From the NCBI RefSeq assembly GCF_040393045.1, contig NZ_JBEBUX010000060.1, forward strand, positions 1 to 23,109: a DNA stretch of 23,109 nucleotides, read 5' to 3'. Positions within the stretch are counted from its first letter, which is position 1; every line of letters begins with the position of its first letter. The position numbers and the translations under genes were made by a program. The notes under the pieces are model-generated. The model did no database searches and was not told the DNA's origin. It was given only the letters and a program-made list of their open reading frames with translations. This document shows, piece by piece, positions 14,569-21,944 of this stretch. Origin of the DNA: Pollutimonas bauzanensis_A. GTDB taxonomy: Bacteria; Pseudomonadota; Gammaproteobacteria; Burkholderiales; Burkholderiaceae_B.

Positions 14569-15642
14569 ATGTCCGCAATTCCTGAACTCCATCGCTACAC
14601 GGTAGACCTGTTGGCCGATAATCACGCCGCGATCGATGCCGATCTGCCTTCTTTGCTTGAGCTCTTGTTTAGCCGCAGCGCCAGTGAAGACTGGCACAAG
14701 GCAGGTACCTTCAAGCACCATTTGCTGGGAGTCTATCGCAGCCTTGCCTTGTGGGATCAACCGCGCGAGGTACGCTTGCTGGGTTTGTTCCACAGCGTTT
14801 ACGGCAACGAGTATGTCAACCTGACATTGTTCGACCGCGAGCGTGAACGCGATACCTTGCGCGCTGCGTTGGGAGAAGAAGCCGAGTCTTGGGTCAGCCT
14901 TTTTTGCGCCATGCCACGGACCCGCTTTGTGCAAGCGATTCTTGAAGGGCAGGGCATTGACGGGCAAGGACTTGAGCTGGCTGATGACAAGGGCCGGATA
15001 GTTCGACTGACGCCCAGGCAAGTTGCCGCTTTTATTGTCGTGACGGTCGCCGATGTCGGAGAGCAATGGCATAGTTGGCAGGACGAGATATTTTCCGGCT
15101 ACCCCTACCAGCAACGTCGCGATTTGGCGCCGCATTGGGCCGCGTCCTTATGGCCAGGCCCTTTGAAACCGCCGGCGAATATTCTGAATAGACTGTCAAG
15201 GCTGTTGCATGCGCTGCACTCGCTTCCCGCCACCACCGGAATTCCTATTCCTCCGGCTTTCGACCAAGGCAGGGGCGTCATTCAGGCCAAGAATGAAGCG
15301 GCTGCCTCGGCTCTCTATTGGCAGGTGATTACGCGGATGCAACCGCTGACTGAAAGCCAGACCGCCCGGCATTTGCTCGAGTCAGCGATTGATAATAATC
15401 CCTGGGTGGGTGAGCCCCGCTTGCTGCTGGCGCAATTGGCGATGACTCAAGGTGATTGGACAACCGCCGAGGCACAATCTTTGGCGGGTTTACATGCCTT
15501 GCAGGCTTGGGGCACTGCATGGGATAAGCGGATTGCATGGGAAGGCTGGATCGCCTGGGCCCGCATACTGTTGCAGAGTGCGCGGAAACGCAAGTGGCCC
15601 GACAGCCTTGGCGCCCTAAATGGGCTGGGTCTGGTCGAATAG
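14569..15642 (+). CDS. DUF6817-like protein with helical-repeat C-terminus
   Basis: A 357-residue cytoplasmic protein. Residues of about 45-165 look like the uncharacterised DUF6817 family: H-H-L-L-G-V-Y-R-S-L at 50-59, V-R-L-L-G-L-F-H-S-V-Y-G at 68-79, and T-V-A-D-V-G at 159-164. The spaced H50/H51, H75 and D162 recall an HD-type helical hydrolase with HD changed to HS, which is only a suggestion. Residues 240-340 are Ala/Leu/Trp-rich helices resembling tetratricopeptide repeats (L-L-E-S-A-I-D-N-N-P, L-A-M-T-Q-G-D-W-T-T-A). The frame opens at 14440, but the first plausible Met is at 14569. That start lacks a visible ribosome binding site. Divergent from the MetQ-like gene by 202 bases. Function unknown. 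Confidence 0.8.
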   Translation: MSAIPELHRYTVDLLADNHAAIDADLPSLLELLFSRSASEDWHKAGTFKHHLLGVYRSLALWDQPREVRLLGLFHSVYGNEYVNLTLFDRERERDTLRAALGEEAESWVSLFCAMPRTRFVQAILEGQGIDGQGLELADDKGRIVRLTPRQVAAFIVVTVADVGEQWHSWQDEIFSGYPYQQRRDLAPHWAASLWPGPLKPPANILNRLSRLLHALHSLPATTGIPIPPAFDQGRGVIQAKNEAAASALYWQVITRMQPLTESQTARHLLESAIDNNPWVGEPRLLLAQLAMTQGDWTTAEAQSLAGLHALQAWGTAWDKRIAWEGWIAWARILLQSARKRKWPDSLGALNGLGLVE

Positions 15643-15707
15643 CCCTTACGATATACCAGCGCTGAGTAGGCTTATTCTGGCCAGTTGGGGTTATTGTGGG
15701 CATACTC

Positions 15708-15737
15708 AAGGGCCTTACCACAACGAATAAGGCCTTT
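15708..15737 (+). terminator. Hairpin between the DUF6817-like and methyltransferase genes
   Basis: GGCCTTA and TAAGGCC are separated by 10 bases. The stem extends outward through one G-U and two A-U pairs to 10 pairs. It ends in TTT, but those bases belong to the stem, so it is a weak terminator at best. It lies 15 bases before the next ATG and could also affect translation. Confidence 0.35.
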
Positions 15738-15751
15738 AAGATGCTAGTTTC

Positions 15752-16462
15752 ATGACGGCGCCGGGTTATAGAACCAGGCAAGAGCGTATCGCGATATCCG
15801 GAGTCCCTGACTTGGTCATCCGTTCTTTGCTTGACCATCAACAGTTCTACGATCCGACCGGTGCGGCAGAGCGCCTGGGCATATGTTCCGCCTCCTGGCC
15901 TTTATTTGGCCTTTTGTGGCCTTCCAGCGTGCGGTTGGCCGAGCAGTTTGCGCAAAGGCCTGTTTGCCCCGATGAACGAATACTCGAAATTGGCTGCGGG
16001 CTGGCGTTAGCCAGTCTTGTCGGGCACAGGCAAGGCGCGCGCATCACAGCCAGCGATCGCCATCCGCTGGCCGAGGCATTTCTCGAAGAAAATGCCAGCC
16101 TGAATGACTTGACGTCAGTACAGTACCGACACGGCCAATGGGGGGCCACCAGCAAGCCGAGCCTGGAGGACATAGGGGCAGAGCACCTTTCCGCTCGTTA
16201 TGATTTGGTCATTGGCAGCGATTTGCTCTACGAACGCGATACTCCGGAAATGTTGGCCAGCTTTATTGACGACCATGCGACCGCGAGCGCCGAAGTCTGG
16301 ATGGTGGATCCCGACCGAGGGCACCGGTCCGCTTTCAATCGCCATATGGCGACGTATGGTTTCCAGCTCATGCGCGATACACGGCTGGGTCGATCCTTGC
16401 CGTCGGCGGTAGCGGCTCAGGACTATAAGGGTCGATTGCTGGTCTATCGACGTCAACCTTAG
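15752..16462 (+). CDS. Class I SAM-dependent methyltransferase (Methyltransf_16 type)
   Basis: A 236-residue methyltransferase. The SAM-binding motif is I-L-E-I-G-C-G-L-A-L-A-S-L-V at about 77-90, followed by the acidic ribose-binding residue in I-T-A-S-D-R-H-P. Motif IV is Y-D-L-V-I-G-S-D-L-L-Y-E near 150-161. The N-terminal A-S-W-P-L-F-G-L-L-W-P-S-S-V-R-L-A is typical of the family that includes protein-lysine methyltransferases and nicotinamide-type N-methyltransferases. A protein substrate is plausible but not shown. No strong ribosome binding site is seen. It lies 97 bases upstream of the pseudouridine synthase-like gene in the same direction. Confidence 0.88.
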   Translation: MTAPGYRTRQERIAISGVPDLVIRSLLDHQQFYDPTGAAERLGICSASWPLFGLLWPSSVRLAEQFAQRPVCPDERILEIGCGLALASLVGHRQGARITASDRHPLAEAFLEENASLNDLTSVQYRHGQWGATSKPSLEDIGAEHLSARYDLVIGSDLLYERDTPEMLASFIDDHATASAEVWMVDPDRGHRSAFNRHMATYGFQLMRDTRLGRSLPSAVAAQDYKGRLLVYRRQP

Positions 16463-16463
16463 C

Positions 16464-16484
16464 CGGACTCTCGGGCGCAGTCCG
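16464..16484. repeat. Inverted repeat CGGACT-N9-AGTCCG after the methyltransferase stop
   Basis: A perfect 6-base GC-rich inverted repeat immediately after the methyltransferase gene, without a following T-run. It may be an inefficient terminator or mRNA end structure. Confidence 0.35.
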
Positions 16485-16491
16485 AGTCGTC

Positions 16492-16497
16492 TACAAT
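16492..16497 (+). promoter_or_regulatory. -10-like TACAAT before the pseudouridine synthase-like gene
   Basis: TACAAT differs from the consensus -10 by one base and sits 62 bases before the preferred ATG. I find no matching -35, so this is weak evidence for a promoter. Confidence 0.3.
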
Positions 16498-16522
16498 GGC
16501 CCGTGGCATCTTTTAGCCTTAC

Positions 16523-16542
16523 GGCGCGCGCCACAGCGCGCC
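16523..16542 (+). promoter_or_regulatory. GC-only hairpin in the leader of the pseudouridine synthase-like gene
   Basis: GGCGCGC and GCGCGCC are perfect complements with a 6-base loop, ending 17 bases before the ATG at 16560. Such a stem is very stable and would stand just upstream of the ribosome-landing region, where no clear Shine-Dalgarno is visible. Confidence 0.4.
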
Positions 16543-16559
16543 ATTCCGACTGGCCAGCA

Positions 16560-17285
16560 ATGACTGAATCCGTACGCTTAAGCAAATACCTCGCCGACCG
16601 ATTTTCCTGTTCACGCCGCGAGGCCGAGAACTATGTGCAAGGCGGTTGGGTTCGGGTAGATGGGCAAATCATTGAAGAACCGGGCTTGCGTATCGAACCC
16701 CATCAAAAGGTCGAGCTGGCCACGAATGCCCGTTCGGAAGATCATAAGCCCGTTACTATTTTGTTGAATAAACCTGAGGGCTACGGCACAGGGTCAGGGG
16801 GGCGGCCGGCCGGAGGACTCATCACCGCAGAAAACCAGGCGCAGGATGACCGTTCCGATCGGCATTTAGTGAAAATGGATCTTAAAGACCTGAACCTGCT
16901 TATGCCGCTGGGTACGGATACCTGCGGGCTGATCGTCTTTACACAAGAGTACGGCATCGCCCGCAAGCTGACAGACGATAGCGCCAAAATCGAACAAGAA
17001 TACGTTGTAGAGGTGGTCGGTGAACTGTCGGCCAGCGGATTGAAACAGTTAAATCATGGGCTGTCGTGGCGTGGCGCGCCTGTGGCGCCCATGAAGGTCA
17101 GTTGGCAGAGCGATACCCGCCTGCGATTTGCGCTCAAGAACCCGCAGCCTGGCTTGATTGCCGATATGTGTCGGCAAGTTGGTTTAACAGTAGTCAGCAT
17201 CAAGCGTATACGCATTGGCCGGTTGCCCATGGCCGGCCTGCCCAGCGGCCAATGGCGGTACCTTTTGGGTTACGAACGTTTCTAG
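16560..17285 (+). CDS. S4-domain pseudouridine synthase-like protein lacking the catalytic Asp
   Basis: A 241-residue RsuA/RluF-like protein. An S4 RNA-binding domain spans about 5-55 (R-L-S-K-Y-L-A-D, C-S-R-R-E-A-E-N-Y, G-W-V-R-V-D-G). The synthase domain shows I-L-L-N-K-P-E-G-Y at 67-75, K-I-E-Q-E-Y-V-V-E-V-V-G at 143-154, and R-I-R-I-G-R-L at 216-222. The motif that should be G-R-L-D-x-x-T-x-G-L reads M115-P-L-G118-T-D-T-C-G-L, so the catalytic Asp is Gly and the preceding Arg is Pro. It may have become an RNA-binding protein or use D120. The frame also allows a GTG at 16503, but family homology begins at the ATG at 16560. It converges on the ABC binding-protein gene with 5 bases between stops. 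Confidence 0.88.
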   Translation: MTESVRLSKYLADRFSCSRREAENYVQGGWVRVDGQIIEEPGLRIEPHQKVELATNARSEDHKPVTILLNKPEGYGTGSGGRPAGGLITAENQAQDDRSDRHLVKMDLKDLNLLMPLGTDTCGLIVFTQEYGIARKLTDDSAKIEQEYVVEVVGELSASGLKQLNHGLSWRGAPVAPMKVSWQSDTRLRFALKNPQPGLIADMCRQVGLTVVSIKRIRIGRLPMAGLPSGQWRYLLGYERF

Positions 17286-17290
17286 CAGGT

Positions 17291-18295
17291 TTACTTGCCG
17301 GCCGCGTCAGTGGCCTTTTTCCAGGCGCCGATCACCGTCTCGTATTCGGCGGCAGCTTTCATTGGGTCAGTCGCCTCAACCTTGATGTCTTGAAGGTTAG
17401 GCAGCTTCGTCAGCTTTGCCACATCAATATCGGAACGGGTAGGGCGGCGGAAATTCTGTTCCAGCTCTGCCTCTTGGACTGCCTTGGAAAGCAGCACATC
17501 GTATAGCGCATGGGCAGATGCAGCGCCATTTTTCGGGTTTTTGATGACAGCAACGGCTTCCGGCGCGACGAATGCGCCTTCACTGGGGTAGACGATGCGA
17601 ACCTCTTTTTGTCCGCCCGCGATATACGCGTAGGCAGCATATTCCATGGTGATGCCCAGGGCATACTCGCCATTGGCGACGCTTTTATAAATTTGAGCCG
17701 AGCTTTTCGAGATGTCGGCGTTGGCGACGAGTTTGTTGAAACCGTCTTGGCCGAACAGCTGATATAAGCCATACATTTGATCGTAAGTGCTGCCCGAGGT
17801 TGCCGGATCACCCACGATAAGCTTGCCTTTCCATTTTGGATCGAACAGATCGCTCCAGGTTTTAGGCGCTTCGGCGCCTTTTAGCTGCTTGTCATTAACC
17901 ATGATGATCATGACATGCGCGTTGGTGCCGGCCCATAGATTGTTTGGTCCGATAAACCTTGGGTCAATGCCTTTGGCTTCGGGCGACTGGTAGGGCTCGA
18001 AGTTTTGTTTGAAAGCAGCCATGGTGCCAAAGCCTGCGCCCCATACGACGTCGCCCAAAGGATTCTTGGCTTCTGCTTCGATGCGCTTCATCAGCGCGCC
18101 AGTGCCCGACGTGACCTTCTGGATCTTCAGGTCAGGTGCGGATTTTTGGGCAATGTCCGTGGCCGTATCGATGGTTTGGACAGTGTTGGATGTGTAAACG
18201 ACTGCATCTGCCGCATGGGATGCATGGCCCAGCATTAGAGCGGCGCCGCCTAGGGCGTAGGCCAGGTAACGCTGTACAAAGTATGAGCTTGGCAT
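17291..18295 (-). CDS. ABC transporter substrate-binding protein (iron/aminoethylphosphonate/hexose-phosphate class)
   Basis: A 334-residue periplasmic protein with a Sec signal peptide (cleavage likely after G-H-A-S-H-A). The mature start is A-V-V-Y-T-S-N-T, followed by G-T-G-A-L-M-K-R-I-E-A-E-A-K-N-P-L-G-D-V-V-W-G (64-86) and T-W-S-D-L-F-D-P-K-W-K-G-K-L near 146-159, all standard for the FbpA/AfuA/PhnS-like group. Ferric binders usually have adjacent tyrosines near residue 195. Here the region reads M-E-Y-A-A-Y-A-Y-I-A-G-G, so iron is doubtful. Aminoethylphosphonate or a sugar phosphate is possible. It is the last gene of the three-gene ABC operon, 21 bases after the permease. Confidence 0.9.
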   Translation of the reverse strand: MPSSYFVQRYLAYALGGAALMLGHASHAADAVVYTSNTVQTIDTATDIAQKSAPDLKIQKVTSGTGALMKRIEAEAKNPLGDVVWGAGFGTMAAFKQNFEPYQSPEAKGIDPRFIGPNNLWAGTNAHVMIIMVNDKQLKGAEAPKTWSDLFDPKWKGKLIVGDPATSGSTYDQMYGLYQLFGQDGFNKLVANADISKSSAQIYKSVANGEYALGITMEYAAYAYIAGGQKEVRIVYPSEGAFVAPEAVAVIKNPKNGAASAHALYDVLLSKAVQEAELEQNFRRPTRSDIDVAKLTKLPNLQDIKVEATDPMKAAAEYETVIGAWKKATDAAGK

Positions 18296-18316
18296 AAGTT
18301 TCCTTCAGGTAAGTGC

Positions 18317-19981
18317 TTAACGGCTGGAAAACAGATCGAGTTTCAAAAAACGCACGGCCAGGTATACGGGCACAATGATTACCACCATCAAGATAACGCC
18401 GTAAGCCGATGCCCTGGCCAGATAGCCGGCATCGATCTGGCGGAACATCTGGATGGGCATGGTTTCCATACCGCCGTAATACAGGACGATGGTCGCTGAA
18501 ATTTCTGCCAGGGAAGTTACCCACATCAGGATGGCGGCGCCCAGTATGGCGGGCTTCATGACAGGTAACACGACTTTGAAAAAGCTGGCAATGGGTGATA
18601 CCCCCAGATTGATTGAAGCTTCTTCTATAGAGTCGGGGATGCTGTACAGGGATGCCGAGGCGGAGCGGATGGAAAAAGGGACCTTGCGCACAAAGTAGGC
18701 CGACGCCATGATGACCCATGTGCCAGTCAAGACGATCATGCCACTGTTATAAGTATGGATCAGCGCGATGCCCAGTACCGTGCCCGATATCGCCAGCGGC
18801 AGCATGACGACATAATCCAGGGCACTGACCACCCACAGGCGCTTCTTGACGATAAGGTAACTGGCCACGGTGGCAAAACAGGTGCCAGCGATAGAGGCCA
18901 CGCTGGCCAGCATTAGTGAGTTAATGATGGGCTCGGGGGCGTTGCGCAATGCGCGCTCCATATTTTCCAGGGTGAATGTGCCGTACTGCATGACAGGGCC
19001 ACTGGCCTTGGTGAATGCTCCGATCAATACAATCACCGCCGGAATCATCGAGAAAGCCACGAATAGCATGGCGCTTAATGTCAGGATTACGGCGCCGAGT
19101 CCAGTTGCGCGAACCGCCAACGGAGCCCGGCCCTGTTGCATTTGATAGGTCTTGCGTTCGACGATGCGCTTTTGAATGAACAGCACGAAGCCAACCAGAA
19201 CCACCGAAACAACGGCCAGCACGCTTTGCATGGTCGGGTTTCCGCCCATTTCCGACAGGAAGGTGGTGTAGGTCAGTGACGATAAGACGTCGACCCTGCC
19301 GCCGAGAATCATAGGGATGGAAAAATTATCGACAGCCAGCGTAAAGACGATCATTGCGTTGATCAGTAGTGCAGGAACCAACACGGGGATAGTGACCGTC
19401 ATGGCGCGTCTGAAATTGCTTGCGCCCAGATTTACCGCTGCTTCTTCTATAGTGCCATCGATGGCTTTCAAGGCTGCCAGCATCCCTATGTAAACATAGG
19501 TGTAATCGTTCAGGATCAGCGTAAACGTCATCCCGAACCAGCCATAGAAATTGGGGAGGTCTATGCCGATGGATTCCAGCGCCAGCCTGGCAATGCCGTT
19601 ATTCCCGAGCAGCATCAGCCAGGCTTGCGACACGACGATATCGGGCAATACGATGGTGGCTAGCGGCAATAGTGCCACCAGGGTTTTACCGGGGAAATCA
19701 TAACGGGCCACAATATAGGCAAGCGGAGCGCCCAGCAACACCGTGCCCAGAGTCGATATTGCGCCTAGCCTTATCGTATTGAAAAAGGCTTCGACATAAC
19801 GTGGGTTATCAAAAAATAACCTGAAGCCCTTCAGGCTGGCTTGCCCTGTTTGCGGGTCGATGGCGCTTTGATAAAACAGCGACGCCAGCGGCCACAGCAC
19901 CAGCGCAACCAGTACCAGCAAGCAAAACAGCGCCGGTATAAACCAAGGAGACCAACGGCGCTTGGTGGCGTATTCCGTCAT
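18317..19981 (-). CDS. ABC transporter permease, fused double-domain (FbpB/PhnU2-like)
   Basis: A 554-residue inner-membrane protein with two BPD_transp_1 permease units in one chain and about twelve membrane segments, starting with a strong helix at 14-37. Each half carries an EAA loop contacting the ATPase: E-E-A-A-V-N-L-G-A-S at 179-188 and E-E-A-S-I-N-L-G-V-S at 453-462. Such fused permeases occur in ferric iron and 2-aminoethylphosphonate importers. The frame begins at 20011, but the ATG at 19981, 8 bases after the ATPase stop, starts directly before the first membrane segment and is preferred. Confidence 0.92.
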   Translation of the reverse strand: MTEYATKRRWSPWFIPALFCLLVLVALVLWPLASLFYQSAIDPQTGQASLKGFRLFFDNPRYVEAFFNTIRLGAISTLGTVLLGAPLAYIVARYDFPGKTLVALLPLATIVLPDIVVSQAWLMLLGNNGIARLALESIGIDLPNFYGWFGMTFTLILNDYTYVYIGMLAALKAIDGTIEEAAVNLGASNFRRAMTVTIPVLVPALLINAMIVFTLAVDNFSIPMILGGRVDVLSSLTYTTFLSEMGGNPTMQSVLAVVSVVLVGFVLFIQKRIVERKTYQMQQGRAPLAVRATGLGAVILTLSAMLFVAFSMIPAVIVLIGAFTKASGPVMQYGTFTLENMERALRNAPEPIINSLMLASVASIAGTCFATVASYLIVKKRLWVVSALDYVVMLPLAISGTVLGIALIHTYNSGMIVLTGTWVIMASAYFVRKVPFSIRSASASLYSIPDSIEEASINLGVSPIASFFKVVLPVMKPAILGAAILMWVTSLAEISATIVLYYGGMETMPIQMFRQIDAGYLARASAYGVILMVVIIVPVYLAVRFLKLDLFSSR

Positions 19982-19989
19982 GATATTGC

Positions 19990-21045
19990 CTACGCTTCGA
20001 CCAGCCGGCAATCCGGGCTGAAGCTAAGGAATACACGGTTGCCCGGGGAATAGGCCGGGTCGCTTGCAGCGGAGATATCGGCATTGATGATTCTTCCGTC
20101 GTCCAGGCGCAAGGCATAAGTTGCCTTGAAGCCCAAGTAGCGCCGGTACACGATTTCCGCCGGAACACGGCTAAAGTCGTCGCTCGCCTGGTCGTGCAGG
20201 CTTATGTGCTCAGGCCGTGCTGCTAACTGGCTTTTCTTGGTTGACGTCTGTCCGGACACCAAGGCTTGCCCGCCAGCGATGGTGACCAGGCTATTCTCGC
20301 CCTTGGATAGCAAGGTTTGCACCTCGATCAAGTTAGCTGCGCCAATAAAGTCGGCGGCATAAGCCGTTCTGGGCCGGGCATACAGGCCTTCAGGGGTGTC
20401 CAATTGATCGATCCGGCCATTGCGCAATAACGCGATGCGGTCGGACATCGACAGCGCCTCTTCTTGGTCGTGCGTCACGAAAATGGCGGTAATGTTGGCT
20501 TCCTGCTGCAACTGCCGAATGACATCGCGCATTTGTATGCGCAGCTTCGCGTCCAGATTGGATAATGGCTCATCCATTAGCAAGACGCGCGGTTCGATCA
20601 CCAGGGCGCGAGCCAGTGCCACCCGTTGGCGTTGGCCGCCGGACAGCTCGCCAGGCGTGCGTTTTGCCAAATGGCCGAGTTCGACGCGATCAAGCAAGTG
20701 TTCGACTTTTTGTTTTATTTGCGCGCCCGAGAATTTACGCACCCGCAGGCCATAGGCCACATTGTCGAAAACGGTTTTGTCGGGAAACAGGGCATAGTCC
20801 TGAAAGACCATGCCGGTGTCGCGCTTATGCGCCGGTAAATAAGTGATGTCTTGATCATCAAGCAGGATACGGCCCGCGTCCGGAGTGATGAACCCCGCGA
20901 TCATACGCAGTAAGGTGGTCTTTCCGCAGCCGCTGGGGCCGAGCAATGTGAAGAACTCGCCATGAGCGATTTGCAGACTCAAGCCGTCAATAATGGTTGC
21001 GTCACCGTAGCGTTTGACAACGCCGTCTACCGTTATTTTTGCCAT
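19990..21045 (-). CDS. ABC transporter ATP-binding protein (FbpC/PotA-like)
   Basis: A 351-residue ATPase energising the neighbouring permease. Walker A is G-P-S-G-C-G-K-T at 36-43, the Q-loop Q82, signature L-S-G-G-Q at 134-138, Walker B V-L-L-M-D-E-P at 154-160, and the switch His H192 in V-T-H-D-Q-E-E-A. Residues of about 240-350 form a TOBE-type regulatory domain, giving the length usual for the spermidine/iron/phosphonate class. First gene of the operon (ATPase, permease, binding protein). The ribosome binding site is weak. A TTGACA -35 for this operon overlaps the end of the upstream thiopurine methyltransferase gene. Confidence 0.95.
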   Translation of the reverse strand: MAKITVDGVVKRYGDATIIDGLSLQIAHGEFFTLLGPSGCGKTTLLRMIAGFITPDAGRILLDDQDITYLPAHKRDTGMVFQDYALFPDKTVFDNVAYGLRVRKFSGAQIKQKVEHLLDRVELGHLAKRTPGELSGGQRQRVALARALVIEPRVLLMDEPLSNLDAKLRIQMRDVIRQLQQEANITAIFVTHDQEEALSMSDRIALLRNGRIDQLDTPEGLYARPRTAYAADFIGAANLIEVQTLLSKGENSLVTIAGGQALVSGQTSTKKSQLAARPEHISLHDQASDDFSRVPAEIVYRRYLGFKATYALRLDDGRIINADISAASDPAYSPGNRVFLSFSPDCRLVEA

Positions 21046-21092
21046 GGGTTACTCGACGCTCAGGATGACTGGAAACGATTAAAGATGTCGGG

Positions 21093-21123
21093 ATTGTGAC
21101 AGAAATAAAACGATAATTGTCAA
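21093..21123 (-). promoter_or_regulatory. Possible promoter of the ABC transporter operon
   Basis: On the minus strand a perfect TTGACA (21118-21123) overlaps the stop codon of the thiopurine methyltransferase gene and is followed after 19 bases by CACAAT (21093-21098). The spacing is longer than ideal. TGACA and TGTCA also form an imperfectly spaced inverted repeat across it (16-base centre), which might be an operator. Confidence 0.4.
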
Positions 21124-21779
21124 ATCCGACGACGCAGTCCATACACGACAGTATCCAACTGAGTCAGGCCGCGCTCAGCGAATTTAGGTTCTTTGGCCAG
21201 GATGTCGCGCCGATCAATGACTTCCACGAGGGTATGGTCACCGTACAAAGACAGCACTTCTGCTTCGTGAACCGAAAATGGCGGCCCTTCCATTTGCTCT
21301 TGGATATAGTCCAGGGTCAAGAGCAGGCCGCGGTAATCATTGGGCATTTGCCCATAGACATGCTGTACGTAGCGCTCGCGCATTTCTGGCGGTAGCGCTA
21401 CTAGCGCGGCACGGTCGTAAACGCCGGTGCACTTGGCGAGCGTGGCGGCATCCAGTGCGAAAATATCGCCGCAAATCAGTTCGATATTGCCAGCTACATG
21501 ATGGCGCCCCAAGGGTGATTCATGGACCTGCGGTTGCAAGTTGTTTTCTGTAAAGAACTGATCGACGGCCAGCTGCGACAGCTCTACGCCAAGCACATAG
21601 TGGCCTTGTTCAGCAAGCCAGACCATATCCAGCGACTTGCCGCATAGCGGCACGAGCACACCGCTGCCGGAAGGCAGTGATAGTGACGGCCAGTATTTTT
21701 GCAGCAAGGGCGTGACCCTGTTTTGGTGAAAAAAAGTGCGCCCATCACGCCACCGCTCCAGCCAGAAATCTGCATCCAT
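21120..21779 (-). CDS. tpm: Thiopurine S-methyltransferase
   Basis: A 219-residue SAM-dependent methyltransferase, the normal length for bacterial TPMT. It opens M-D-A-D-F-W-L-E-R-W and shows the SAM site V-L-V-P-L-C-G-K-S-L-D-M-V-W-L-A-E-Q-G-H at 40-59, then G-V-E-L-S, I-C-G-D-I-F-A-L and Y-D-R-A-A-L-V-A-L-P. Bacterial members methylate sulfur in thiopurines and can methylate selenium and tellurium oxyanions; the natural substrate is usually unknown. The frame opens at 21848, but family homology begins at the ATG at 21779, which has a weak GGGA upstream. It precedes the ABC operon in the same direction. Confidence 0.93.
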   Translation of the reverse strand: MDADFWLERWRDGRTFFHQNRVTPLLQKYWPSLSLPSGSGVLVPLCGKSLDMVWLAEQGHYVLGVELSQLAVDQFFTENNLQPQVHESPLGRHHVAGNIELICGDIFALDAATLAKCTGVYDRAALVALPPEMRERYVQHVYGQMPNDYRGLLLTLDYIQEQMEGPPFSVHEAEVLSLYGDHTLVEVIDRRDILAKEPKFAERGLTQLDTVVYGLRRRI

Positions 21780-21894
21780 GATTTGTCCCGATATGTTGTT
21801 TTCACGTGTGGCGACATTGTAGTGATATTCGGACGAGATCTGTCGCAAGGCTTGTCCACGACTTGGCGAAGTCCTGGGCTAATGGCTTTGGCTC

Positions 21895-21900
21895 TACAAT
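21895..21900 (+). promoter_or_regulatory. -10-like TACAAT before the thioesterase gene
   Basis: TACAAT lies 45 bases before the preferred ATG at 21945. No good -35 is visible at 16-18 bases. If it is real, transcription would begin near the ATG at 21909, which argues for the downstream start. Confidence 0.3.
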
Positions 21901-21944
21901 GACGCTGAATGATGCATTCCCGAAACCAGACTGAAATGAGACCT

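Noticed and set aside
14476..15135. 219-codon minus-strand frame opposite the DUF6817-like gene
   Set aside because: The plus-strand frame has the coherent protein; the antisense translation shows no motif and no ribosome binding site.
21105..21125. Possible Fur box before the ABC operon (GATAAT next to TGTCA)
   Set aside because: Only one hexamer of the 19-base Fur consensus matches, so this does not support iron regulation.
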